Source: Novacetimonas maltaceti (lineage in GTDB: Bacteria > Pseudomonadota > Alphaproteobacteria > Acetobacterales > Acetobacteraceae). Taken from it: 32,732 bases of DNA. The notes under the pieces were generated by a model. The model did no database searches, had not been told where the DNA came from, and saw only the letters and a list, made by a program, of their open reading frames with translations. The first letter of the stretch is position 1. Each line of letters begins with the position of its first letter. The translations under genes were made by a program, and so were the position numbers. Of this stretch, positions 8,896-16,944 are shown in pieces. The DNA is taken from contig NZ_POTC01000036.1 of assembly GCF_002906255.1 (NCBI RefSeq), forward strand, positions 1 to 32,732, written 5' to 3'.

Positions 8896-11340
8896 ATGAA
8901 CCTGCAAGCTTCCAGATCCGTCTCTGCTGTTTCTGATGCCGCTACCAGGCAGCCGCGCACGGCAGTTTTTACGATATGCTCGAATAATTACCTGCCGGGC
9001 GCACGTGTGCTGATGAAGTCGCTGGCCAGGTTCCATCCGGATTTCAGCCTTTTTGTCGGACTGGCGGATACCCGCGACCCCATGCCGGGCCTGTATGACG
9101 GCCCCTTCGAAGTGGTCGCGGCGGATGAAATCGGAATCCCGGGTTTCAAGAACTTTGCCTTTTCTTATGACATCATGGAATTCAATACGGCCATAAAGCC
9201 GTTCATGTTTGGATACCTGTTTGAAAAGATGGGGTTCGATCGGGTCATTTACTTTGACCCGGACATCCTGCTCTTCGCCCCGCTGGACCCCATTATCAAC
9301 GCATTCGACACGGGGGCCTCGTTCGTCCTGACCCCGCATCTGCGTGAACCGGCGGAAGGTGGGAGCGATCCCGACGACATCGCGATCATGCGGGCGGGTA
9401 TTTACAATCTCGGCTTCCTTGGTGCCTCCCGCCCACTGGAAAGCCTGCCCCTGATCCACTGGTGGCAGCGTCGCCTTTACCGGCATTGCATCAATGCGCA
9501 GGACAAGGGCATTTTCGTTGACCAGAAATTCATGGACCTGATCCCAGGTTTTGCGGACAACTGCAGGATCCTGCGTCATCCCGGGCTGAATCTGGCATAC
9601 TGGAACCTTGGCCATACCGAGTTGGGATATGACGGGGATGACGGGAAATGGACCGCGAATGGCCTGCCGCTCATCTTCTTTCATTTCAGTGGTTTCGATA
9701 TCCGCAAACCCGGTGCCCTGACGAAGCATTCGCGCAATTTCCGCGCACCGCACGAACCCGCGCTGGCGGCATTGCTCAACCATTACGCCAACCAGATGTG
9801 GGGGGCCGGTTTCGGAACGATCCCGGCCGGTACGTTTGCCTATGGCCGGTTTGCATCAGGCGCGCAGGTCCCGATGCTGGCGCGCAGGATGTTTCGTGAA
9901 ACGACCCCCGACTGGCCGACCGATCCGTTCACGACATACGAAGCCTATCTTCAGCAGGCGGCGCCGGATACCAATCGGGAAAACCCGTGCACCATCATAT
10001 CGAATTTCCAGGCATGGCTGCGGGAGCATTTCCCCAACCTGAGACAGCATCTCGACCTGCGTCGGGCCCATGATGCGTGGGTCATGACGGATTGGTATGT
10101 CAATCATTTCGCACGCGAACAGGGGATCGACCTGCGCCTGATCGAACCGGTCGCGCAGCGCCTTGGCAACCGTCCCCCCGCCCTGTCCCATGTGCCCGAA
10201 GAGTCATGGTCCCGTAGCGATGTAACGGTGGTGGGCTACCTCAAGACCATCAGTGGCGTCGGCATGGTGGCGCGACATGTGCTTTCGTCCCTTGTCGACA
10301 GTCCGCTTGAGGTGGATGGGTTCGATGTCGCCCTTGGTGTCGTATCGGACCGTTCCGAAGAGAGCCTTGATGCCCACCTGTCGAAGAAGATCGATGGCCG
10401 GGTCCAGATTTTCGCAAGCATCAACGCCGACCAACTGCCAATTGTCCTTGAGTCCGTAAAGCCGCAGATGAAGCCCGGCTATCGTATCGGCATGCCGGCA
10501 TGGGAACTGGAAAAGTTTCCCGATGCCTGGGTCGGTTCGTTCGACGGGGTGGATGAACTCTGGGCGATGAGCAAATGGGTGCAGCGCATGCTGGCGGGAC
10601 GGGTGGACAAGCCTGTTATCTACATGCCGGTTCCCCTCGCCCTTGAAGCGCCCGATACGACCGGGGTCAGGGAGAAATTCTGCCTGCCGGAAGACAGCTT
10701 CCTGTTCTATACTTCGTTTGACTTCCTGTCTTTCATCGAGCGTAAGAACCCCGAAGCCGTTGTCGCGGCCTTCAAGGAATGTCGCCGCCTGATTGGCAAG
10801 GACAGGCATGTCGCGCTTGTCATCAAGACCCTGAATGCCTCCTTTGCCAAAGGCAAGGCAGAGGCGCTGTACCAGTTGGTCGAGGAAGATCCCGACATCA
10901 TCCTGCTTGATGGCGTCCTGAGCCGTCAGGAAACGCTGGAACTGATGGCGGCATGCGACTGCGTGGTCTCGCTGCATCGTTGCGAGGGGCTGGGCTTCCT
11001 GGTGGCGGAGGGCATGGCGCTGGGTAAACCCGTCATTGCAACCGACTATTCCGCCACGACCGACCTGCTGGACGAGAATACCGGATATCCCGTCAATTTC
11101 CGTTATGTCCCTGTCAAGGCTGGTGAATACCCGATGGCGGAAGGCCAGCGCTGGGCGGACCCGGATGTTGTCCATGCCACCTGGATCATGCACGAAATCG
11201 TTTCAGACCCGGAGGCCGCGGCCCGCAAGGGGGCGGCAGCCAAGAAGATGATTGACACGCATTTCAATGTCGATGTCATAAGGACGCGCCAGCTGGCACG
11301 CCTCAAGACTCTGGGGGTGACGACATATGGCCAGGAATAA
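8896..11340 (+). CDS. Two-domain glycosyltransferase (GT-A-like plus GT4)
   Basis: An 814-residue protein that seems to join two sugar transferases. The N-terminal half (about 20-330) begins TAVFTICSNNYLPGARVLMKSL and has IYFDPDILLF with a DPD motif at 121-123, the metal and sugar-nucleotide site of GT-A enzymes; it also has the GFLG and WWQRRL segments found in GT8-like transferases. The C-terminal part (from about 441) is a GT-B fold of the GT4 kind: GVGMVARHVL near its start, ERKNPEAVVAAF, and CEGLGFLVAE with the EX7E pair Glu697 and Glu705, then GKPVIATDYSATTDL. There are no membrane segments or signal peptide, so it should act in the cytoplasm on a lipid-linked glycan. Donors may include the rhamnose nucleotides made by the neighbouring genes, but that is inference. 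The ribosome binding site is weak. The last 14 bases overlap the next gene. Confidence 0.8.
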   Translation: MNLQASRSVSAVSDAATRQPRTAVFTICSNNYLPGARVLMKSLARFHPDFSLFVGLADTRDPMPGLYDGPFEVVAADEIGIPGFKNFAFSYDIMEFNTAIKPFMFGYLFEKMGFDRVIYFDPDILLFAPLDPIINAFDTGASFVLTPHLREPAEGGSDPDDIAIMRAGIYNLGFLGASRPLESLPLIHWWQRRLYRHCINAQDKGIFVDQKFMDLIPGFADNCRILRHPGLNLAYWNLGHTELGYDGDDGKWTANGLPLIFFHFSGFDIRKPGALTKHSRNFRAPHEPALAALLNHYANQMWGAGFGTIPAGTFAYGRFASGAQVPMLARRMFRETTPDWPTDPFTTYEAYLQQAAPDTNRENPCTIISNFQAWLREHFPNLRQHLDLRRAHDAWVMTDWYVNHFAREQGIDLRLIEPVAQRLGNRPPALSHVPEESWSRSDVTVVGYLKTISGVGMVARHVLSSLVDSPLEVDGFDVALGVVSDRSEESLDAHLSKKIDGRVQIFASINADQLPIVLESVKPQMKPGYRIGMPAWELEKFPDAWVGSFDGVDELWAMSKWVQRMLAGRVDKPVIYMPVPLALEAPDTTGVREKFCLPEDSFLFYTSFDFLSFIERKNPEAVVAAFKECRRLIGKDRHVALVIKTLNASFAKGKAEALYQLVEEDPDIILLDGVLSRQETLELMAACDCVVSLHRCEGLGFLVAEGMALGKPVIATDYSATTDLLDENTGYPVNFRYVPVKAGEYPMAEGQRWADPDVVHATWIMHEIVSDPEAAARKGAAAKKMIDTHFNVDVIRTRQLARLKTLGVTTYGQE

Positions 11341-12061
11341 TGGAAATGTTGCCGCCCCTGCGCGTCAGGGGCGGGGCAGGACCCTCGACAGGGCGCGCAA
11401 CGCCGCCAACACAGTAGCCGGGAATGGACAGGATAGAATGACTCTCAAGGATGATGAGATTGCCTCCCTTCAGAAGAATCTGGAGGAGGAGCGTCACAAT
11501 CTGAAGTTCAAGGAGAACATGATCCAGAGCCTGCGTAAAAGTCTGCGCAAGACGCAGATGATCTGTGATCGATATGCTGAAGAACTGGAAGCGGCGAGCG
11601 TGGAGCGGCGGGAATTGCTCAAGCTGAAAAAATACGATGGATATGCGGAAGAACTTGAAACGGCGCGGGCAGAGCGTGAGGAACTGCTCAAGCTGAAAGA
11701 GAACGTGATGAAGCTGGAAAACCGTACGGATGTTCCCCTGAAATTCAGGATCCTTTTCGGAAAGGCCGAGAATCCGCAGCCGATTGTTGGCACGTTCGAA
11801 AAATTGGCCGACAAGAGGCAGCTTTTCCTTGCCCGCAAGGCCGCCAGGAAAAAGAAATGGGCCAAGGCGGAAAAGTATTACGCGGATATGCTGAAAAGAT
11901 ATCTCAATCGTCCGCGCATCCTTGTCCAGTATGGGCATGTGCTTAAGGAACAGGGCCTTCATGACGCGGCATTTGCGGCTTATGCGCAGGCGCTCAAGCT
12001 TGATCCCGGCAATGGTGAACTGCAACAGCATGTGGAACACCTGCGCCATCTGCGTTCCTGA
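11327..12061 (+). CDS. Coiled-coil and TPR-repeat protein
   Basis: A 244-residue protein of unknown function. Residues 1-35 are polar and basic. Residues about 40-130 form a strongly charged coiled coil with a 23-residue tandem duplication (YAEELEAASVERRELLKLKK at 83-102, YAEELETARAEREELLKLKE at 106-125; 69-bp period in the DNA from 11571). Residues about 170-238 contain TPR-like helices, with AKAEKYYADMLKR and DAAFAAYAQALKLDPGN. The ATG lies inside the end of the glycosyltransferase gene with GGGGG nine bases upstream, so the two are translationally coupled. TPR proteins paired this way often organise glycan assembly machinery, but that role is inferred. No signal peptide or membrane helix is seen. 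Confidence 0.72.
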   Translation: MARNNGNVAAPARQGRGRTLDRARNAANTVAGNGQDRMTLKDDEIASLQKNLEEERHNLKFKENMIQSLRKSLRKTQMICDRYAEELEAASVERRELLKLKKYDGYAEELETARAEREELLKLKENVMKLENRTDVPLKFRILFGKAENPQPIVGTFEKLADKRQLFLARKAARKKKWAKAEKYYADMLKRYLNRPRILVQYGHVLKEQGLHDAAFAAYAQALKLDPGNGELQQHVEHLRHLRS

Positions 12062-12632
12062 TCATGATCCGCAGGTGATGTTCCCAAAGCCTGCGGTTCC
12101 GCTACTGCCCTGAGCATTCTCGACCCAGCCCCGCTGCCCGGTCCGGGCGGCAGGGCGGGGTGAGGCGTGATGCCACGCCCCTGAAGGCCCCACGTGGCCC
12201 CCTGCTTTTCAAAAGGGCTTTCCCCATCGTATCGGACGGCACAAGCCAGTCCGGGCGCATGTCCTCATGCCACCGGGTGTTGGCCATCAGGTCCATCTTT
12301 GTCCGATACGGCATCCCGGCCGGAATCAGGCTCCTGCATCAAGGGCCAGTCTGTGGCGCCTGCATGGGACATCACGGTGGGCGGCAGTATCACCATTTCA
12401 CACATGACTGTTGTGCCAGAGGCCTGATGGCGGTGCCAATGCCCGCACAGGCCAGTCAGAGACTGGCGGGCAGGGATCCCCATACAGCCTGCAGTCCGCT
12501 CCTTGTCCTGCCAGCAGCGGGCAGGGACATGTGACCGCATTGGCATGGCATATACCGGCATCACGCCAGTAACCGGGCCGGTTCATGTCCAGACCCTGCA
12601 GGATCATCAGATGGATAAGTTTTTAAGGAAAG
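12062..12632. other. 571-base gap with several hairpins, no gene recognised
   Basis: Open frames on both strands look like random translation. Several hairpins are visible: GCTGCCCG/CGGGCGGC (12133-12151, one G-T pair), GCCAGT/ACTGGC (12451-12467) and CCTGCC/GGCAGG (about 12508-12527). None has a T-run. The stretch may be a decayed gene or remnant of a mobile element at the edge of the polysaccharide locus. Confidence 0.4.
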
Positions 12633-12709
12633 TGGCGCACCCGAAAGGACTCGAACCTCTAACCCCCAGATTCGTAGTCTGGTGCTCTATCCAGTTGAGC
12701 TACGGGTGC
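12633..12709 (-). tRNA. tRNA-Arg (anticodon ACG)
   Basis: Read on the minus strand this is a full 77-nt cloverleaf. The 7-bp acceptor stem is GCACCCG with CGGGTGC, the anticodon arm is CCAGA-CTACGAA-TCTGG with ACG at 34-36, and the T arm carries GGTTCGAGTCC. The discriminator is G and CCA is encoded (complement of 12633-12635). The ACG anticodon is normally edited to ICG and reads CGU, CGC and CGA. The 3' end points towards the polysaccharide locus. Confidence 0.96.
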
Positions 12710-12721
12710 GCTGTGAGGCGG

Positions 12722-12750
12722 CTTTTAACCCGACCTCACCGGGGCCGCAA
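12722..12750 (-). promoter_or_regulatory. Possible promoter of the tRNA-Arg gene
   Basis: On the minus strand TTGCGG (12745-12750) and TAAAAG (12722-12727) are 17 bases apart and the tRNA begins 12 bases downstream. Spacing and position fit a sigma-70-type promoter, but both boxes differ from consensus. A short leader between RND gene and tRNA makes co-transcription also possible. Confidence 0.3.
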
Positions 12751-12766
12751 CCCCCTTTTTTCATTT

Positions 12767-15700
12767 TTATGCCTTGATCGGATTATTTTTTTGCCGGAGC
12801 CGCCGGACCATGCGTTTGCTCCACGCCCGCAGCCGGTCAAGGTAGATATAGATGACCGGCGTGGTGTAGAGCGTCAGTAGCTGGCTCATCGCCAGCCCCC
12901 CCACTACCGCGATGCCCAGCGGACGGCGCAGTTCGATGCCATAGCCGTCGCTGATGATCAGCGGGACCGCCCCGAACGCCGCCGCCAGTGTGGTCATGAC
13001 GATGGGGCGGAAGCGTTTGACGCAGGCCTCCCGGATGGCGGCTTCGGGCAGCATGCCGCCATCGCGTTCGGCATGCAGGGCGAAATCCACCATCAGGATG
13101 GCGTTCTTCTTCACGATCCCCACCAGCAGGATCATGCCGATCATCGCGATCAGGGAGAACTCCTGCCCCGTCAGCCACAGCGCCAGCACCGCCCCCACGG
13201 CCGCCGACGGCAGGGTGGACAGGATCGTCAGCGGATGGATGTAGCTTTCATACAGGATGCCCAGCGTGACGTACATCGTCATCAGCGCCGCGATGAAGAT
13301 CAGCACCTCGTTGACGAGGGCCTTCTGGAACTCGGCCGCCTGTCCCGAAAACCCGCCTTGGATGGAGGCGGGCATATGCAGCCTGACCATGGTCGTGCGG
13401 ATCTCATCACTCGCATCGCTCAGCGCCTTGCCGGGGGCGAGGTTGAAGGAAATCGCGGCGGAGACGAACCCGTCGCGGTGGGACACCGTGATCGCGGTAG
13501 GATGGCGCTCCAGCTTCGCCACAACCGAGAGCGGGACCATCGTCTCGCTGCTTGACGACACGGCCGAGCCGTTCGACGCCCCGTTACCCCCCGCGAGTTT
13601 GTTGGCGATGGAGTTGCGGAAGGACTGTTCGCTCAGTTGCGTTTCCTTGCTGGCGGTGCCGCTCGGGTCGGTGACGCGCACCGTGTTGGACACCGTCCCG
13701 CCCCCTGCCGTGCCACCCGCCGTGGACAGGCGGAAGGCCGACAGGATGTCCGGCGTGGTGCGGAACCGGTCCTCCACCTGCATGACGACATGGTAGGTCG
13801 TCAGCGGCGTGGAGATGTTGGAGGCCGAACGCTGCCCGAACGCATCATAAAGCGTGTTGCTGACCAGTTGCGGTGTAATCAGGTAACGCGCGGCGGCGTC
13901 ACGCACGATGTTGGCATGCACGGCCGCGCCATTGTTCATGACATCGGTGGTCACGTCCTTGAGCACCGGGTCATCGCGCAGTGTCGCCGTCAGGCGTGGC
14001 ACCCAGGTGTAGATGTCATCGGCATTGTCGCTGGTCAGGATATAGCGGTAGGCCCCTTCCTTCTGCCGGCCGCCGCCGCCGCTGATGTCGCCTGCGGAAA
14101 ACATCGACAGGTCCAGCCCCGTCACGTTGCGGATGCGGTCGTGGATGCGCGCGATCATCTGGTCCGGGCCATCGCGGCGTTCAGTCAGGTCGATCATCTG
14201 CGCGAAGGCCTGCCCCTCGACATTGGAATCGCCGGAGAAGGCAAGGACATCCTGCGTGTCCTGGTCCGCCATCATGGCCTGGCTGATCTGGCGGATCTTG
14301 TCGGTCAGGACCGGAAAAGACGTGGTCTGGTCGGTGCGGAAAAAGCTCATGATCAGGGCGACGTCTTCCTTGGGCAGGATGCCCTTGGGCATGATGACCA
14401 GCACGCCGATCATGAGGAAGAAACTCGCCGGAAGCGTCAGCGCCGTCAGCACATGATGGCGCAGCGCCCATTCGAGCGAGCGCTCATACACCCGCAGCAC
14501 CATGGAAAACAGGTGTTCAAATCCGTCCGAACAGGCCCGTATCCCACGCTGCCACAGGGGCGCGGTTGGCGGCAGGGGAGTATCGTGGCTGACCTCCAGC
14601 ATCAGGCTGCACATCATCGGCGTCAGGCTGAGCGAGAGGAACAGCGAGACGACGACCGTGATCGCCAGTGTCATGGAAAACTCGAAAAACACCTTACCCG
14701 CCGTGCCGTTCATCAGCAGCAGCGGCAGGAACACCGCAACCAGCGAGATGGTGATCGACAGCACGGTGAAGGCGATTTCGCGCGATCCCAGCAGGGTGGC
14801 CTCCATGCGGCCCATCCCGGCCTCCATGTGGCGCGCGATGTTCTCCAGCACGACGATCGCGTCATCCACCACAAACCCGGTCGCAATCGTCAGCGCCATC
14901 AGCGACAGGATATCGAGCGAGAAGCCGAACAGGTACATCACCGCCAGCGTCCCCGCGAGCGAGATGGGCACCGTGATCGCCGGGATGAGGGTGGAGCGCG
15001 GCGAGCGCAGGAAGAACAGAACCACCAGCACCACAAGGGCCACGGAAATGACCAGCGTCCATTGCGTATCGGCCAGCGAGGCGCGGATCGTCACCGAACG
15101 GTCCATTGCGGGCGTCAGCGTGATGCCCTGCGGCAGGGCCGCGCGCAGTGTGGGAACGCGTTCCTTGATCTGGTCGATCACCCGGATGACGTTGGCCCCG
15201 GCCTTGGGCCGCACGATGGCCATGACGGCGGGATGGCCGTTGAAGAAGCCCACCTTGTGGTCGTTTTCCACCCCGTCATGCACCTTGGCCACATCCGACA
15301 GGCGCACCGGCCGCCCGCTGCGATAGCCGATGACGAGGTTGCGGTACTGCGCTGCATCGCGCGCCTGGTCATTGGTGGCCAGCGTGTAGCGCGTCGGCCC
15401 GTTCTGGATGAAGCCCTTGGGCGTGTTGGCATTGGCGGAGGCAAGGGCGGAGCGGATGTCCTCGAACCCCAGCCCGTATTTGAACAGGGGGAAGGGATTG
15501 ATGTCCACGCGCACGGCGGGGGCGGAACTGCCGACGATGTCGATCCAGCCCACGCCCTGGATCTGTGACAGCAGCGGCTGCAGGCGCGTCTTGGCGATGT
15601 CATACAGGCGCGAGACCGGCTGCGTGTCCGATGTCAGCGCAAGGATGATGATCGGGTTGTCCGACGGGTTCGCCTTCCAGTATTCGGGCTGCGACCGCAG

Positions 15701-16066
15701 GGTGGCGGGCATGTCCGCGCGCGCGGCCCGCAGGGCGGCCTCCACGTCGTTGGCGGCCGCATCGACATTCACCCCGTCATTGAAGGTCAGCAGGATGAAG
15801 GCGGAATCCTGGTTGGAATCCGACTCGATCTGGTTGATGCCTGCAATCTGGCCCAGCCTGCGCTCCAGCGGCGTCGTGACCGAACTTGCCATCTGCTGCG
15901 GGGAGGCTCCGGGCTGTGTCGCCTCCACATAGATGATGGGGACGGAAATGTTCGGAAGGTCCCCCACCGGCAGGATGCGGTAGGCGAAGATCCCCGCCAG
16001 CAGCAGCGCCAGCGACACCAGCGTCGTGGCCACCGGGCGCAGGATGAAGACGCGGCACAGGTTCAT
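12767..16066 (-). CDS. RND multidrug efflux permease (HAE1, MdtB/MdtC-like)
   Basis: A 1099-residue inner-membrane proton-driven pump that would export drugs or other amphiphiles through a periplasmic adaptor and an outer-membrane channel. It begins MNLCRVFILRPVATTLVSLALLLAG (first membrane helix). The proton-relay residues are present: Asp401-Asp402 in GFVVDDAIVV and Lys986-Lys987 in GIVKKNAILMV. QPGASPQQMASSVTTPLERRL and the GGRQ segment are typical of MdtC-type pumps. A low-complexity stretch rich in Gly, Ser and Thr at about residues 780-840 seems longer than in E. coli MdtC. The gene stands alone: no adaptor (MdtA-type) or channel gene is in the window; the next gene upstream diverges and a tRNA follows. 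Confidence 0.92.
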   Translation of the reverse strand: MNLCRVFILRPVATTLVSLALLLAGIFAYRILPVGDLPNISVPIIYVEATQPGASPQQMASSVTTPLERRLGQIAGINQIESDSNQDSAFILLTFNDGVNVDAAANDVEAALRAARADMPATLRSQPEYWKANPSDNPIIILALTSDTQPVSRLYDIAKTRLQPLLSQIQGVGWIDIVGSSAPAVRVDINPFPLFKYGLGFEDIRSALASANANTPKGFIQNGPTRYTLATNDQARDAAQYRNLVIGYRSGRPVRLSDVAKVHDGVENDHKVGFFNGHPAVMAIVRPKAGANVIRVIDQIKERVPTLRAALPQGITLTPAMDRSVTIRASLADTQWTLVISVALVVLVVLFFLRSPRSTLIPAITVPISLAGTLAVMYLFGFSLDILSLMALTIATGFVVDDAIVVLENIARHMEAGMGRMEATLLGSREIAFTVLSITISLVAVFLPLLLMNGTAGKVFFEFSMTLAITVVVSLFLSLSLTPMMCSLMLEVSHDTPLPPTAPLWQRGIRACSDGFEHLFSMVLRVYERSLEWALRHHVLTALTLPASFFLMIGVLVIMPKGILPKEDVALIMSFFRTDQTTSFPVLTDKIRQISQAMMADQDTQDVLAFSGDSNVEGQAFAQMIDLTERRDGPDQMIARIHDRIRNVTGLDLSMFSAGDISGGGGRQKEGAYRYILTSDNADDIYTWVPRLTATLRDDPVLKDVTTDVMNNGAAVHANIVRDAAARYLITPQLVSNTLYDAFGQRSASNISTPLTTYHVVMQVEDRFRTTPDILSAFRLSTAGGTAGGGTVSNTVRVTDPSGTASKETQLSEQSFRNSIANKLAGGNGASNGSAVSSSSETMVPLSVVAKLERHPTAITVSHRDGFVSAAISFNLAPGKALSDASDEIRTTMVRLHMPASIQGGFSGQAAEFQKALVNEVLIFIAALMTMYVTLGILYESYIHPLTILSTLPSAAVGAVLALWLTGQEFSLIAMIGMILLVGIVKKNAILMVDFALHAERDGGMLPEAAIREACVKRFRPIVMTTLAAAFGAVPLIISDGYGIELRRPLGIAVVGGLAMSQLLTLYTTPVIYIYLDRLRAWSKRMVRRLRQKNNPIKA

Positions 16067-16242
16067 GCAGCGTCCGTTCTGTAGCTGGAATGATCAGCGG
16101 CAGCGCCGGGCGGCAGCAGGCCTGTCCCGCGTCGCATGGGGGTGGGTTTCATATTCGCAGAATACTCTTCGCCTGATAAAACATCGAAAACCCGGCGCCC
16201 CGCCGGACCGGACCATGGACCACTGAGCAAGGATTCAAGCCA

Positions 16243-16902
16243 ATGACCACGACGCGCGCGCCTGTGCCATCCTCCTGTCCCCCGGTGCCGCGTCGTGGGG
16301 TATGCCTTGTCATCTCCGCCCCATCGGGGGCCGGGAAATCCACCATTGCCAATGCGTTGCGTGCATCCGAACCCCAGTTGCTGCATTCCGTGTCCGTCAC
16401 CACCCGCCAGCCCCGTCCGGGTGAGACGGATGGTGTCCATTATCACTTTCGCACCATGGAACGTTTCACGCAAATGGCCGAAGCGGGCGAACTTCTGGAA
16501 TGGGCGACCGTTTTCGGCCGGGGCTATGGCACGCCGCGCGCGCCGGTGGAACAGGCATTGGCGGAGGGACGCGACATGGTGTTCGACATCGACTGGCAGG
16601 GGCATCGCCAGATCCGCAAGGCGCTGCCTGATGACGTGATCGGCCTGTTCGTGCTGCCCCCCTCCATCGAGGAGCTGGAGCGGCGCCTGCATGGCCGCGG
16701 CTCTGACGAGAAGGAGGAGATCGAACGCCGCATGCAGGCCGCCCGTGACGAGATTTCGCACTGGAACGAATTCGACCATGTGATCGTCAATGCCGACCTC
16801 GACACCGCCATAGCACAGGCGCGCGCGGTTCTGGTGGCGGCCCGGCTGGAACGCCACCGGCAGTATGGCCTCGCCGACCTTGTCACCAGCTTCGGGGTCT
16901 GA
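16243..16902 (+). CDS. gmk: Guanylate kinase
   Basis: Phosphorylates GMP to GDP with ATP, an essential step of purine nucleotide supply. The 219-residue protein has the P-loop SAPSGAGKST at about 25-34, then SVTTRQPRPGETDGVHYHF (GMP-binding region), EWATVFGRGYGTPRAPVE, VFDIDWQG and RRMQAARDEI, all characteristic. The N terminus carries about 18 extra residues before the first strand. AAGGA lies about ten bases before the ATG at 16243. It is divergent from the RND gene and 42 bases upstream of dnaB, probably in one transcript. The usual neighbours yicC and rpoZ are not here. Confidence 0.96.
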   Translation: MTTTRAPVPSSCPPVPRRGVCLVISAPSGAGKSTIANALRASEPQLLHSVSVTTRQPRPGETDGVHYHFRTMERFTQMAEAGELLEWATVFGRGYGTPRAPVEQALAEGRDMVFDIDWQGHRQIRKALPDDVIGLFVLPPSIEELERRLHGRGSDEKEEIERRMQAARDEISHWNEFDHVIVNADLDTAIAQARAVLVAARLERHRQYGLADLVTSFGV

Positions 16903-16944
16903 TGTCATCATTTTGCCTGTCTGTTCCCCTCCTGCTCTGCCGCG

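Noticed and set aside
12102-12564. Small frames on both strands between the TPR gene and the tRNA
   Set aside because: No ribosome binding site, no family resemblance and several hairpins across them. A decayed gene cannot be excluded.
13637-15568. A 643-codon plus-strand frame opposite the RND pump
   Set aside because: It is an antisense shadow of a GC-rich gene with clear family motifs; the product is dominated by Arg, His, Gln and Asp and resembles no protein family.
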